Positions 1-9,312 of a stretch of DNA of 64,000 bases are shown here, piece by piece. The position numbers were made by a program, and so were the translations under genes. Source of the stretch: Chloroflexota bacterium (GTDB lineage: Bacteria; Chloroflexota; Dehalococcoidia; JACPQK01); the NCBI GenBank assembly GCA_016190505.1, contig JACPQM010000092.1, forward strand, positions 1 to 64,000. The letters are read 5' to 3'. Within the stretch, counting starts at the first letter, position 1. The number at the start of each line of letters is the position of its first letter. The notes beneath the pieces were generated by a model. The model did not search any database. It was not told the origin of the DNA and worked only from the letters and a program-made list of their open reading frames with translations.

Positions 1-63
1 GGAAACCCTGAAGTACCCCACTGCCCGCTTGGTGGCAACTGCCATTGTCATACTGGCAACCTC

Positions 64-92
64 TTGTTACACTGAAGTCGCTCGTATTATAT
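64..92 (+). promoter_or_regulatory. possible promoter for gcvH
   Basis: A TTGTTA box at 64-69 is followed after 17 bases by TTATAT at 87-92, in an AT-richer patch of the leader. It would give a leader of about 150 bases before gcvH. I see no glycine riboswitch-like tandem aptamer. The match is weak and based on spacing only. Confidence 0.25.
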
Positions 93-165
93 GGGCCGTG
101 TGTCTTGTTGTCAATCCCTGCAAGGTTAGGATGGGGGTGAAGGGCGCAATACCCCCCATCTCGGT

Positions 166-185
166 CTTCCCCCGCAAGGGGGAAG
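166..185. repeat. short perfect hairpin with GCAA loop
   Basis: CTTCCCCC, GCAA, GGGGGAAG form an 8-bp perfect stem closed by a GNRA-type tetraloop, about 60 bases before gcvH. The same kind of hairpin (C-run, TTCGCAA, G-run) occurs after folC at about 12331-12350, so it is more likely a dispersed repeat than a gcvH-specific regulator. Bases 1-247 otherwise hold no convincing gene. Confidence 0.6.
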
Positions 186-247
186 AGGGTGGCTACGGAG
201 TGCCCGTGATTCGTGGCCGCTGTTGCAGCTAGGTATGAGGGACTACC

Positions 248-640
248 ATGAATCCACCAGACTGTCGTTACTCCCGAGAGCATGAGTGGGTCCGTCTGGA
301 GCCGGGCGGCACCGCCCAGGTGGGCATCACCGATTTCGCCCAGCAGGAGTTGGGCGACGTGGTGTTCCTTACCCTGCCCCAGGCGGGCGAGACGCTGGCC
401 CAGTTTCACAAGTTCGGTGAGATCGAGTCGGTCAAGGCGGTGTCTGACCTGTACGCCCCGATAAGTGGCGAGGTAGTGGAGGTCAACTCAGGTGTCGCTG
501 AGCACCCGGAGCTGGTCAACCAGGAGCCTTATGTGAGGGGCTGGCTGCTGCGCATAAGGGTGACGGACAAGAACGAGTTGGACAACCTGCTCTCCGCCAA
601 CGACTACGAGGCCCTGGTGGCCCTGAAGGGCCAGCACTGA
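248..640 (+). CDS. gcvH: glycine cleavage system H protein
   Basis: This is the lipoyl carrier of the glycine cleavage complex. It shuttles the aminomethyl group from P-protein to T-protein and then returns electrons to the lipoamide dehydrogenase. The 130-residue length is normal. The lipoylation site is clear: Lys63 in ESVKAVSDLYAP, with the usual GEIES lead-in and a hairpin-domain fold around it (WVRLEPGGTAQVGITDFAQ near the N-terminus). It begins at ATG 248, preceded by a GAGGGA sequence. It heads a gcvH, gcvPA, gcvPB run on the same strand. No gcvT lies in the window, so the aminomethyltransferase must be encoded elsewhere or just upstream. Confidence 0.97.
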   Translation: MNPPDCRYSREHEWVRLEPGGTAQVGITDFAQQELGDVVFLTLPQAGETLAQFHKFGEIESVKAVSDLYAPISGEVVEVNSGVAEHPELVNQEPYVRGWLLRIRVTDKNELDNLLSANDYEALVALKGQH

Positions 641-656
641 GCACAAGGGGGTGACC

Positions 657-1127
657 ATGGCAGCACTCGGTCCCCGGTTCTGTTCCCAATGCGGGCAGCC
701 GCTGGCGGAGGCGGCCAACTTCTGCAGCGCATGCGGCGCGCGGACCGGTCCGGCCCAGGCCCAGCCGCAAGCCCTACCGAGTGCCCCGGTTCGTGTGGCC
801 GTGCCCCCGAGTCCGAAGAGCATGGCCCTGGTCGTGGTGCTGGCGATCATACCGGCCTTTTTCGGCGTTTATGGAATAGGTCACTTCTACGTGGGGCGGG
901 TGGGCAGGGGGTTCGTCATCCTCCTGGGCGACTGGGCCATTGCTGTTGTCGGGGTAGCCCTCATTGTCATGGGATTTCTGCCTGACTTTCCTACCTCGTT
1001 GATTGTTCTGGCGTTCGTGTTTTTCGCGGGGACGCTGGCCCTCGGGATCTGGCAGGTGTTCGATGCTATCAGGCTGACGCGAGAGTGGAACGGGCGCGTG
1101 GCGCAGACTGGGCGGAGGCCGTGGTAA
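657..1127 (+). CDS. zinc-ribbon and TM2-like membrane protein
   Basis: The N-terminus carries two CxxC knuckles (CSQCG and CSACG, 13 residues between the pairs), a rubredoxin-like zinc ribbon. A proline/alanine linker follows, then about three hydrophobic segments including YGIGHFYVGRVGRGF, which is the TM2-type signature. Such proteins are common and mostly unassigned. I prefer ATG 657, with AAGGGGG just upstream, over the in-frame GTG at 651. It lies between gcvH (10-16 bases after its stop) and gcvPA, so it is probably cotranscribed, but nothing links it to glycine metabolism. Confidence 0.8.
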   Translation: MAALGPRFCSQCGQPLAEAANFCSACGARTGPAQAQPQALPSAPVRVAVPPSPKSMALVVVLAIIPAFFGVYGIGHFYVGRVGRGFVILLGDWAIAVVGVALIVMGFLPDFPTSLIVLAFVFFAGTLALGIWQVFDAIRLTREWNGRVAQTGRRPW

Positions 1128-1170
1128 CACACACGCCTGCGACCCAGTGGGTAGCGGCGCCTTAGTGGCT

Positions 1171-2469
1171 GTGTCCTATTCGTCCCACACTGAAGACCAG
1201 CGCCGGGCCATGCTCGACGCCGTCGGCGTGGCTTCGGTGGATGAGCTGTTCCAGGACATACCGCTCCTTTTCCGCAACCCCAGGCTGGACCTGCCGGCGC
1301 CTCTCTCAGAGCTGGAGCTAAGGCGGGAGCTTGGGGCGCTGGCGGGGCGCAACGCCAATCTGGAGGAGTATGCTTGCTTCCTGGGCGCCGGCGCCTATCG
1401 CCATTTCATTCCCGGCGTGGTGCATCATATCACCGGCCGCGGCGAGTTCTACACCTCTTACACACCTTACCAGGCGGAGATCAGTCAGGGCACCCTGCAA
1501 GCCATATATGAGTTCCAGTCGCTGGTCTGCTTGCTCACCGGGATGGATGTGGCCAATTCCGGGATGTATGACGGGGCCAGTGCTCTGGCCGAGGCAGCGC
1601 TCATGGCCTGCCGGGTGACCGGGCGGTATTTAGTGGCCGCCCTGGACACCGTGTCGCCCAACTACCGCTGGGTGGTGGAAACCTACCTCGGTCCCAAGGG
1701 GATACCCCTGGAAGTGGTGGCCCAGAGTGACCACACGCCCAAGGACGCGGCTTGCGTCCTGGTCCAGAGCCCCAACAACTTCGGCTATGTCGAGGACCTG
1801 GCGGCGCTGGTTGCCGGGGCCCACGAGGCGGGCGCCCTGGCGGTGGTGGCTGTGGACCCCATATCCCTGGGCCTGTTCCGGCCGCCGGGCGACCATGGGG
1901 CCGATATCGTGGTGGGTGAGGGGCAGGCCCTGGGCACGCCGCCCACCTTCGGCGGCCCCTACCTCGGGCTCTTCGCCTGCAAGCAGGAGTACCTGCGGCA
2001 GATGCCCGGGCGCATAGTGGGCCGCACTGTGGACACCGAAGGTCGCGAGGGCTTCGTGCTGACCCTGCAGACCAGGGAGCAACACATCCGGCGGGAGCGG
2101 GCCACCTCCAACATCTGCACCAGCCAGAACCTGGTGGCCCTGGCGGCCACAGTCTATCTGGCCACATTGGGCAAGAGCGGCCTGCGCCAGGTAGCGGAGC
2201 AGTGCTACCACAAGGCCCACTACGCCGCCTCGCGCATCTCACGCCTGCGGGGCTACTCCGTCCCACTGAGCGGGGTCTTCTTCAAGGAGTTCGTGGTGAG
2301 TTGCCCGCGGCCGCCGTGTGAGATAAACGAGGGCTTGCTGGAGCGCAGGGTCATCGGCGGCTTGGATATCTCGGACCTGGTGCCCAACGGCATGCTGCTC
2401 TGCGTCACGGAGATGAACACGAAGCAAGAGATAGACGCGCTGGTTGAAAGCCTCAAGGCTATTGCGTAG
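1171..2469 (+). CDS. gcvPA: glycine dehydrogenase (decarboxylating) subunit 1
   Basis: This is the N-terminal half of the split P-protein, which decarboxylates glycine with PLP and loads the aminomethyl group on GcvH. Recognisable family stretches are ACFLGAGAYRHFIPG, FYTSYTPYQAEISQGTLQ, FQSLVCLLTGMDVANSGMYDG and GRIVGRTVDTEGREGFVLTL. The PLP lysine is on the partner subunit. Family members start MSYxxHTxxDRRxML, which fits GTG 1171 (MSYSSHTEDQRRAML) better than the upstream GTG at 1147. The split architecture (PA plus PB) is the type seen in Firmicutes, Thermus and Chloroflexota. Unusually, gcvPB does not follow directly: four small unrelated genes lie between. Confidence 0.95.
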   Translation: MSYSSHTEDQRRAMLDAVGVASVDELFQDIPLLFRNPRLDLPAPLSELELRRELGALAGRNANLEEYACFLGAGAYRHFIPGVVHHITGRGEFYTSYTPYQAEISQGTLQAIYEFQSLVCLLTGMDVANSGMYDGASALAEAALMACRVTGRYLVAALDTVSPNYRWVVETYLGPKGIPLEVVAQSDHTPKDAACVLVQSPNNFGYVEDLAALVAGAHEAGALAVVAVDPISLGLFRPPGDHGADIVVGEGQALGTPPTFGGPYLGLFACKQEYLRQMPGRIVGRTVDTEGREGFVLTLQTREQHIRRERATSNICTSQNLVALAATVYLATLGKSGLRQVAEQCYHKAHYAASRISRLRGYSVPLSGVFFKEFVVSCPRPPCEINEGLLERRVIGGLDISDLVPNGMLLCVTEMNTKQEIDALVESLKAIA

Positions 2470-2563
2470 CGCAACGTACGTTGAATGGCTCGACGCATCG
2501 CAACCCCGTTCTACACAGCGGCTCGCCGTATGCTGACTGGCGATACAGCATACGACCTCGTTC

Positions 2564-2911
2564 ATGAAGCTACCCAACCGAGAAAGGGCGATTATCCCCA
2601 GGGCGAAGCTGACAGACTATCTCCTGTCAACGTCTCACTCATACGGACGCCATAAGGCCGCGTTCTTCCTGCGCTTCGGCTTCACTCCGGATTCCTGGGA
2701 GGTGCTGTTCACCGCCTTGCTAGCTCAGGCAGAGGAACATGAAGTGGCAATGGTCGAGGACACGCCGTTTGGGACGCGCTATACTGTGGAAGGTACATTG
2801 AGGGCCCCCGATGGCCGGGTTCCCCACGTTCGGGTTGTGTGGTTCATTGAACGAGGTGAAGAGGTGCCACGGCTGTTAACTGCCTATCCTCTGGGGAGGG
2901 GACTCCGATGA
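2564..2911 (+). CDS. DUF6883-type small protein
   Basis: The 115-residue protein opens MKLPNRERAIIPRAKLTDYLL followed by SHSYGRHKAAFFLRFGF, a strongly conserved start of the DUF6883 family, and ends with a beta-rich stretch. The biochemical role is unknown. It overlaps the next gene by 4 bases (ATGA), the arrangement in which DUF6883 and DUF4926 genes are commonly paired. That pairing and the small size suggest a toxin-antitoxin-like or immunity-type unit, but this is inference only. Confidence 0.75.
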   Translation: MKLPNRERAIIPRAKLTDYLLSTSHSYGRHKAAFFLRFGFTPDSWEVLFTALLAQAEEHEVAMVEDTPFGTRYTVEGTLRAPDGRVPHVRVVWFIERGEEVPRLLTAYPLGRGLR

Positions 2912-3126
2912 TTCGAGAGCTTGATAACGTCGTTTTGAATGCCGACCTGCCAAAGCTGGGTTTGAAAAGGGGTGACGTGGGAACGGTGGTGTTGGTGCAC
3001 CCCGCAGGCGGCTATGAAGTGGAGTTCATTACCCTCGGTGGTGAGACGCTCGCTGTGGTATCCCTGTCAGCCCAGCAGGTCCGTCCGGTTGGCCGCCGAG
3101 AGATCGCGCAGGCGCGCGCCGTCTAG
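2908..3126 (+). CDS. DUF4926-type small protein
   Basis: The 72-residue protein matches the DUF4926 pattern: LDNVVLNADLPKLGLKRGDVGTVV, then YEVEFIT and a final strand ending VRPV. It is a small SH3-like beta barrel by sequence pattern, function unknown. Its ATG overlaps the stop of the DUF6883 gene, so translation is probably coupled and the two products likely act together. Confidence 0.75.
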   Translation: MIRELDNVVLNADLPKLGLKRGDVGTVVLVHPAGGYEVEFITLGGETLAVVSLSAQQVRPVGRREIAQARAV

Positions 3127-3153
3127 AGTGGTGCAGACAGGCGGAAGACTACG

Positions 3154-3594
3154 ATGCCCCGAAAGGCCAGAGAAGCAAGAGCGGAATACGTAGGTCTCCA
3201 AGAGGGTCGCCCTCGCCCGGCCCTGGCTGCGGAACGACCTTCCCGGTGGGACCCCGCTACCAGCCTGCCTCAATGGCGGATCACCCGGGAAGCCAGGGCC
3301 CTACTGACAAGCCCGTTGAGGCCTATTGCAGAAGGCATATCAGCCATAATCCTGGCAAAGCTAAGACAGAACCCCATCAGGACCCGAGAGCTTGTGTTGT
3401 GCGCCTTCAGCGATCCCGAGGAGGACTGGAAGGAGGTCGTGTTTCAGATCCATGTTGCAGCACCGGCAGAGGAGGCGCTTGCCCTCTGGGATGCCATCGG
3501 CGGCGAGATAGACAAATGGAAGGAGACTTTGCCCCGGTCCCAGGTCAATTTGCTTTGTGAACGCGTCGGTATGCACGTTCTTTGGGAGGACTAG
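3154..3594 (+). CDS. unrecognised 146-residue protein
   Basis: I do not recognise the family. The first 45 residues are charged and look disordered. The rest alternates helix and strand (RELVLCAFSDPEEDWKEVV, then a helix around EEALALWDAIGGEIDKW, and a C-terminal VGMHVLWED). It is followed after one base by the HEPN-like gene, whose ribosome-binding site (GGGAGG) lies inside this gene's last codons, so the two are probably translated as a pair. It may be the partner (antitoxin) of that protein; no direct evidence. Confidence 0.55.
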   Translation: MPRKAREARAEYVGLQEGRPRPALAAERPSRWDPATSLPQWRITREARALLTSPLRPIAEGISAIILAKLRQNPIRTRELVLCAFSDPEEDWKEVVFQIHVAAPAEEALALWDAIGGEIDKWKETLPRSQVNLLCERVGMHVLWED

Positions 3595-3595
3595 C

Positions 3596-3982
3596 ATGCC
3601 GTTCCCTCCTGAAGGCTTCCTCAGTGTAGCCAGGGGACTTGCCAAAGATGGTTCCGGAGAGGCGGAGCTTAGGACCGCAGTCGGGAGAGCTTATTACTGT
3701 GCCTTCCTGATGTGCCGTGGACGTGTTAGGGACCGATTGTCCGAAGTCAGGCTCAGGGTCAGCGCGCATGCAAATGTGATTGCATTGGTCAGGAGCCGCA
3801 ACACCAATGTCGGCAACCAACTGGACCGCCTGCGTTGGCTAAGGGTGTGGGCAGACTATTGTCTATCTCCACTGGACTACGCGTTGTTCAGAGAGCAACC
3901 TCCTCATCTGGAATGGGACCGCCATTGGACTGAAGCGCTCGCCCTTACCGACGACATTCTCAAGACGGTTCACCGATTGTAG
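3596..3982 (+). CDS. HEPN-like small protein
   Basis: The 128-residue mostly helical protein carries the stretch ELRTAVGRAYYCAFLMCRGRV, typical of HEPN-type helical bundles (A/S-xSRAYYAAF in relatives), then RLRVSAH, which could serve as the R-x(4-6)-H nuclease signature of the superfamily. ATG 3596 is preferred because GGGAGG lies 6 bases upstream; an in-frame GTG at 3557 lies inside the previous gene. With the preceding gene it may form a toxin-antitoxin-like pair inserted between gcvPA and gcvPB. Family assignment is moderate; activity is unproven. Confidence 0.6.
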   Translation: MPFPPEGFLSVARGLAKDGSGEAELRTAVGRAYYCAFLMCRGRVRDRLSEVRLRVSAHANVIALVRSRNTNVGNQLDRLRWLRVWADYCLSPLDYALFREQPPHLEWDRHWTEALALTDDILKTVHRL

Positions 3983-3993
3983 GCTCAGCCAGT

Positions 3994-5469
3994 ATGAAAG
4001 TGGGAGCAGTTCCGAAGTCGGAGCAGGCGCGGCGCCGCCGGCTGCTTATGGACGCCAGCCAGCCCGGACGCGTCGGCTCGACGCTGCCTGACCTGGACGT
4101 GCCCGCAGCCAGACTGCCCCCGAAAGCGCTGCTGCGGTCGGACCTCCCCTTGCCCGAAGTCAGTGAGCCTGAGGTGGTCCGCTACTTCACCTACCTCAGC
4201 CGCCTGAACTACGGCGTGGACTCGGGGTTCTACCCCCTGGGCAGTTGCACCATGAAGTACAACCCCAAGCGCCACGAGGACATCGCCCGGCAGCCGGGCT
4301 GTGCGCAGGTCCACCCCCTCCAGCCAGAGGCGACTGTCCAGGGTGCGCTCCAGCTCATGTATGAGCTCCAGGGTATGCTTCAGGAGGTTACCGGGCTGGC
4401 TGCCTGCACCCTGGCCCCGGCGGCGGGCGCCCAGGGCGAGCTTACGGGCATGATGGTGACCCGGGCCTACCACCTGTCGCGGGAGGACACGCAGCGACGC
4501 GTGGTGCTGGTGCCCGACGCTGCCCACGGCACCAACCCTGCCTCGGCAGCCATGTGCGGCTTTCAGGTGGCCACGGTATCCTCAGACCCGCGGGGTAACG
4601 TAGACCTGGGTGCATTGGGACGCCTGGTCACGCCGGAAGTGGCCGCGATCATGCTCACCATGCCCAATACGCTGGGGCTGTTCGACCCGAACATCCTCCA
4701 GGTATGCGAGCTGGTACACCGGCACGGCGGTTTGGTCTATGGCGATGGTGCCAATATGAACGCGCTGCTGGGCCAGGTGAAGCTGGGTGAGCTGGGCTTC
4801 GACATCGTCCATCTGAACTTGCACAAGACCTTCTCCTCGCCCCACGGTGGTGGCGGTCCCGGGGCCGGTCCCATCTGCGTTTCAACCTCGCTGGCCCCGT
4901 TCCTGCCCTCTCCCGTTGTCGAGCTCCGGGACGGTCGATACCGTCTGGCGACGCCGGAACACTCCACCGGCAGGCTCAGCGCCTTCTCCGGCAACTTCGG
5001 CGTGCTTCTGCGGGCGTATTGCTACATACGCACCCTGGGCGAGGCTGGGCTGCGGCAGGCGAGCCAGGACGCTGTGCTCAATGCCAACTACATCCGCAGC
5101 CTGCTCCGTACCGCCTATCACCTGCCGTACGACCGGACGTGCCTGCACGAAGTGGTCTTCTCGGCCTCACGGCAGCGGGCCAGCGGCGTTAAGGCGCTGG
5201 ACGTGTGCAAACGTTTGATAGACTACGGCTTCCACCCGCCCACCATGTACTTCCCGCTGGTGGTCGAGGAGGCCCTGATGATCGAGCCTACGGAGACCGA
5301 GGACAAGGAGACGCTGGACGCCTTCATCGCTGCCATGCGGGCCATCGCTCGCGAGGCGGACACCGACCCCGATGTCGTCAGGTCCGCGCCCCACGACACG
5401 CCCAACACGCGCTTAGATGAAGCGCGGGCGGCCCGCCAGCCCGACCTGCGCTGGCGCCCGCAGGCGTAG
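3994..5469 (+). CDS. gcvPB: glycine dehydrogenase (decarboxylating) subunit 2
   Basis: This is the C-terminal half of split P-protein and carries the PLP Schiff-base lysine: Lys278 in HLNLHKTFSSPHGGGGPGAG. Other family landmarks are YPLGSCTMKYNPK, PLQPEATVQGALQLMYELQ and DAAHGTNPASAAMCG. Length (491) is normal. It pairs with gcvPA at 1171-2469, from which it is separated by the small-gene cassette. Its TAG stop (5467-5469) forms part of the palindromic repeat that follows, with GTAGGGG reading directly into TCCCGACGTGTCGGGA. Confidence 0.95.
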   Translation: MKVGAVPKSEQARRRRLLMDASQPGRVGSTLPDLDVPAARLPPKALLRSDLPLPEVSEPEVVRYFTYLSRLNYGVDSGFYPLGSCTMKYNPKRHEDIARQPGCAQVHPLQPEATVQGALQLMYELQGMLQEVTGLAACTLAPAAGAQGELTGMMVTRAYHLSREDTQRRVVLVPDAAHGTNPASAAMCGFQVATVSSDPRGNVDLGALGRLVTPEVAAIMLTMPNTLGLFDPNILQVCELVHRHGGLVYGDGANMNALLGQVKLGELGFDIVHLNLHKTFSSPHGGGGPGAGPICVSTSLAPFLPSPVVELRDGRYRLATPEHSTGRLSAFSGNFGVLLRAYCYIRTLGEAGLRQASQDAVLNANYIRSLLRTAYHLPYDRTCLHEVVFSASRQRASGVKALDVCKRLIDYGFHPPTMYFPLVVEEALMIEPTETEDKETLDAFIAAMRAIAREADTDPDVVRSAPHDTPNTRLDEARAARQPDLRWRPQA

Positions 5470-5488
5470 GGGTCCCGACGTGTCGGGA
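5466..5488. repeat. palindrome overlapping gcvPB stop
   Basis: GTAGGGG at 5466-5472 runs into the 16-base palindrome TCCCGACGTGTCGGGA at 5473-5488. The TAG within GTAG is the gcvPB stop. It belongs to two palindrome families seen across the window (GTAGGGG ends and TCCCGACnnGTCGGGA cores). The following bases to about 5590 hold a further CTCAGGGC/CAAAGGGAAAGGGG repeat mosaic and no gene. Confidence 0.7.
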
Positions 5489-5595
5489 TGCCCGCCCTGG
5501 GGCGGGGCCGTCCGGGTTAGCGTAGCCCTCAGCCCTGCGGCAAGCTCAGGGCATGCCTCGCTTTCGCCCAAAGGGAAAGGGGAGACGAAGCCGCC

Positions 5596-5624
5596 TTGAC
5601 ATCTGGGGGCGATTGTTAAAGAAT
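5596..5624 (+). promoter_or_regulatory. promoter upstream of the histidine kinase
   Basis: TTGACA at 5596-5601 is followed after 17 bases by AAGAAT at 5619-5624, inside the only AT-rich patch of this intergenic stretch. The -35 box is consensus, the -10 is moderate. It would drive the kinase/regulator pair. Confidence 0.45.
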
Positions 5625-5780
5625 TGTAAATGACATAACAATCGGGTGGGCCCGGCACCGCCGGGTACGGGCGGGGACGCGAAAACCAGTGGTGGCTATC
5701 TAACAGGAGGCCGAGTTGGTGGGACCCCGCAACCAGGGCGCTCGACTGCACAGGCACCCGTATGGGGCAACTTTCCCGAC

Positions 5781-8700
5781 ATGAATCCCCTGTCACCGCT
5801 GGCCCGGCTGAGCTTGCGCTGGCAGCTTTTCCTCATAGTTTTCGCCGGCGTCATGCCTGTGATCGCGTTGATGCTGTATGGCGCTTCCCGAGACCGGGCG
5901 CACGAAGTATGGGAGATCAAGCGGGAGGCGCGGGAGGCTGCCCTAGACGCTGCCTGGCGGCACGAACAGCTAGTCCGGGGAGGGCAGGAGTTGCTGGTGG
6001 TGCTGGCACAGCAGCGAGAGGTGACTGGTGGCGATGCGGCAGCGTGCTCGGCCCTTCTGGCCCGCGTACTCCAGCAGTCTTCTGGCTACACTATGCTGGG
6101 TGTGGCTGACCTGAGTGGCGACGTATTTTGCAGCGCCCTGCCCCTCTCCGTTCCGGCCATCACCGTGAGCGACAGGGCCTATTTTCAGCGCGCCTACTCC
6201 ACTAAGGACTTCGCTGTGGGTACGTACGTTATGGGCCGCGCCAGCGGTAAACCCACTTTACCCATTGCCTACCCTGTCACCGGTGCCTCGGGTGCTGTGC
6301 AGGCTGTCCTGTTCGCTGGCCTGGACTCTGGCTGGCTCGCTGAGTTCGCCACCGGGTCCGAGGTGCCCTTCGATGTTGAAATCTCGGTCATGGACCGTAA
6401 CGGCGCCGTGCTTGCCCATTACCCAGAAGCCCACGAGGCCGGCCAACACGATGGAATGGAGAGCGTGTTCAGGGCCAATGTGGGCCAGAGCGGGGGAGGC
6501 TCGGCGAGCGCCAAAGACCACACCGGTAGGGACCGCTATTACGCATTTGTGCCCTTGCGCTGGAACGCTGAAGAGCCCCTCGCCTTTGTCGGTATGAGCT
6601 TTCCAGAAGAGGGTGCCTTCGCTGACATAGACCTGGCGCTGCGACGGAACATCGGTGGCCTGGTGGCTGTGGCAGTACTGGCCCTGATGGCCGCCTGGTG
6701 GGTGAGTAGGCGCCTGATAACGGGTCCCACCCAGAAGCTGGTCCGGGCTGCCAGTAGGTTGGCCGCTGGCGACCTGCGGGAGCGCAGCGGTCTGCCCCAC
6801 GGGAGTGGCGAGATGGGCCAATTGGCTGCTACTTTTGACGACATGGCTGGGGCGCTCCAGGCCAGGCAGGCGGCCGTGGAGCGCCTGAGCCACCATAACC
6901 AGACCATTCTGGACGCGGCAGGGGAAGGCATTTGCGGTGTGGACCCCCAGGGTACGGTCACTTTCATCAATGTCGCCGGCGCCCGGATGCTGGGTTGGGA
7001 AGTGCAGGAGCTGATCGGGAAACCCGCTCACCAGACCTGGCACCACTCCAGAGCAGGAGGCACTCTCTCCCCTCCTGAGAGCTGTGCTATTCTAGCATCG
7101 GTGGGGGAGGGTGCGGTCCTTCATGGAGAGGATGAGGTCTACTGGCGCCAGGATGGGACTGGCTTCCCGGTGGAGTACACCAGCAGTCCGATCAGGGACG
7201 GCCGTGGCCAGGTAACCGGCGCGGTGGTCACCTTCCGGGACATTACGGAGCGTAAGCAGGCGGAAGCGGAGCTGCGGCAGCGCTACCACGAGCTGTCGGC
7301 GCTCAACCAGGTCAGCGAGGTGGTGGCCGCGTCCCTAAGCCTAAGGGTAGTTGCTGCCACCGCCCTCGAGGCAGTCCTCTGGGTACTCGAGTTGGATGCG
7401 GGCGTCGTCCGGTATTTGGACCCGCTGACCCAGGAACTGGTGGCGCTGACTGACCACGGGTTGCCCGAGGGCATGGTGCAGCAACTGCGGGCGGCCCCGC
7501 GCCAGCCGGTGAGCCGGGGCCTGGCGGGCGCCGTAGCTCAGACAGGAGAGCCGCTCATCGTGAGTGACCTGCCTGATGACCCGCGACTGGTCAGTGACGC
7601 CATGAGGACGTCGGGGTTCCTGGCCTACATCGGGATTCCCCTCAAGGTCCAGAATGAGGTGGTGGGGGTGTACAGCGGCTTCTCGCGCGCCCACCGCACG
7701 TTCACCGCCGCGGAGATCGGGCTGGCCACTAGCATCGGCAACGTGGTAGGCATGGCCATAGCCAACGCTCGCTTATTCAATCGGGTAGAGGCTGCTGGGC
7801 GTGAATGGGAACGCACCTTTGACATCATGAGCGAAGGTGTGGCCATTCTGGACCCCGAGTTCCGCATTGTGCGGGCGAACCAGGCCCTGGCGCAGTTGGC
7901 AGGCTGCTCCCCCGAGGCCCTGGTGGGGGAGCTGTGCTATCGGGTTATGCACGGGGTGGACAGCCCAGTGACGGGGTGCCCCAGCGTTGCATGTGTGACC
8001 GAGAAGCGGTCGTGTGAGATGGTGCGTCAGGAGCCTTACCTGGGCAACCGTTGGTTGTACTTGCGGAGTGACCCGGTGCTCGGACCGCAGGGCGAACCGG
8101 TGAGCGTTGTCCATACGGTGCAGGACATCACCGACCTCAAGCGTAGTGAAGATGAATTGAAGCGGCGTTACCAGGAGCTAAGCGCCCTCTACCAGGTGAG
8201 CGAAGTGGTGACCGCCTCCCTGGACTTGAAGGTCGTGGCGACGACAGCCTTGGATGCGGTACTGAGGGTCCTGGACATGGATAGCGGGACCATCAGGTAT
8301 CTGGATGAGGCCACTCAGGAACTGGTATTGCTGGCCGACCAGGGCATGCCAGAGGAGATGGTCCAGGAGTTCCATGACCGGCCCAGGGTCGCCCTGGGCT
8401 TGGGTCTGTCGGGCACAGTGGCCCAGACCGGGAAGCCCCTAATAATTGAGGACATACTGCATGATCCCAGAGTAGCCTATGAATCTTCAAGGCGCGCGGG
8501 CTTTCGGGTCTATCTCGGCCTGCCTGTCAAGGTGCAGTCCAAGGTAGTGGGGGTGATAAGCGCCCGTTCCCGGCGCCAGCGTGCCTTCACCCCGGAAGAT
8601 ATGCAGTTGGTTAACAGCATTAGCGAGGTGGTGGGCATGGCCATCGCTAACGCCCGCCTCTTTGAGCAGGTCGAGGCGTCACTGGCGGAGAAAGAGGCGC

Positions 8701-9287
8701 TGCTCAAGGAGGTGCACCACCGGGTCAAGAACAACCTTCAGGTGATCTCCAGCCTGCTCGACTTGCAGGCCGGCTCCGTAGAAGACGAGGGGGTCCTACA
8801 CCTGTTCCGGGAGATGCAGAACCGGGTGCGCTCCATGGCATTGATCCACGAGCAACTGTACCGGGCGCCCGACCTGGCCAGGATCCAGTTTGACGTTTTC
8901 GCGCGGACGTTGACCAGTAACCTGTACCGGTCATGGGGTGTCAACTCTGATGTCATTGAACTCAGGGTGAACGTGGAGTATGTCCTGGTGCCTGTGGACA
9001 AGGCGGTCCCATTTGGGCTAATCATCAACGAGTTAGTGTCCAATGCTCTTAAACACGCTTTTCCAGACGGGCGGCATGGCGTAGTCAGTATTGACTTTTC
9101 CCTGGAACATGGTAGATTTTCCCTTGTGGTCAGGGATAATGGCGTCGGGGTGCCGGCAGATCTTAGTATTGAGGACGCCAGGACTCTTGGGCTCCAACTG
9201 GTGAACGCCCTTACCAGGCAATGCCGGGGCGTGATGGAGGTACACAGCGATGGTGGCACAGAGTTCAGGCTTACGTTCCCGGCCTAG
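5781..9287 (+). CDS. multi-sensor histidine kinase (Cache-HAMP-PAS-GAF-PAS-GAF-HisKA_2)
   Basis: This is a membrane sensor kinase of about 1168 residues. Order from the chosen start: TM1 (about 15-35), extracytoplasmic double-Cache-like sensor (about 40-280), TM2 (289-310), HAMP (312-365), PAS (370-490), GAF (503-665), PAS (675-790), GAF (795-955), then a HisKA_2-type core with [20 protein letters not shown]; the phospho-acceptor is His979 or His980. The ATPase domain has [20 protein letters not shown] and [10 protein letters not shown]. The two GAF units, each with its lead-in ([28 protein letters not shown]), are clearly an internal duplication. ATG 5781 is preferred since the 45 upstream codons are Gly/Pro-rich and precede the first membrane segment. 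It is paired with the regulator that follows. Confidence 0.93.
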   Translation: MNPLSPLARLSLRWQLFLIVFAGVMPVIALMLYGASRDRAHEVWEIKREAREAALDAAWRHEQLVRGGQELLVVLAQQREVTGGDAAACSALLARVLQQSSGYTMLGVADLSGDVFCSALPLSVPAITVSDRAYFQRAYSTKDFAVGTYVMGRASGKPTLPIAYPVTGASGAVQAVLFAGLDSGWLAEFATGSEVPFDVEISVMDRNGAVLAHYPEAHEAGQHDGMESVFRANVGQSGGGSASAKDHTGRDRYYAFVPLRWNAEEPLAFVGMSFPEEGAFADIDLALRRNIGGLVAVAVLALMAAWWVSRRLITGPTQKLVRAASRLAAGDLRERSGLPHGSGEMGQLAATFDDMAGALQARQAAVERLSHHNQTILDAAGEGICGVDPQGTVTFINVAGARMLGWEVQELIGKPAHQTWHHSRAGGTLSPPESCAILASVGEGAVLHGEDEVYWRQDGTGFPVEYTSSPIRDGRGQVTGAVVTFRDITERKQAEAELRQRYHELSALNQVSEVVAASLSLRVVAATALEAVLWVLELDAGVVRYLDPLTQELVALTDHGLPEGMVQQLRAAPRQPVSRGLAGAVAQTGEPLIVSDLPDDPRLVSDAMRTSGFLAYIGIPLKVQNEVVGVYSGFSRAHRTFTAAEIGLATSIGNVVGMAIANARLFNRVEAAGREWERTFDIMSEGVAILDPEFRIVRANQALAQLAGCSPEALVGELCYRVMHGVDSPVTGCPSVACVTEKRSCEMVRQEPYLGNRWLYLRSDPVLGPQGEPVSVVHTVQDITDLKRSEDELKRRYQELSALYQVSEVVTASLDLKVVATTALDAVLRVLDMDSGTIRYLDEATQELVLLADQGMPEEMVQEFHDRPRVALGLGLSGTVAQTGKPLIIEDILHDPRVAYESSRRAGFRVYLGLPVKVQSKVVGVISARSRRQRAFTPEDMQLVNSISEVVGMAIANARLFEQVEASLAEKEALLKEVHHRVKNNLQVISSLLDLQAGSVEDEGVLHLFREMQNRVRSMALIHEQLYRAPDLARIQFDVFARTLTSNLYRSWGVNSDVIELRVNVEYVLVPVDKAVPFGLIINELVSNALKHAFPDGRHGVVSIDFSLEHGRFSLVVRDNGVGVPADLSIEDARTLGLQLVNALTRQCRGVMEVHSDGGTEFRLTFPA

Positions 9288-9312
9288 TCCGCAGTTGAGG
9301 GAGGAAAGATCT

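Noticed and set aside
29-232. 67-codon frame upstream of gcvH
   Set aside because: No ribosome-binding site or recognisable pattern; it covers the likely promoter and a hairpin, and does not resemble gcvT.
1-247. Glycine riboswitch before gcvH
   Set aside because: No tandem aptamer-like conserved cores; only a simple GC hairpin resembling a dispersed repeat.
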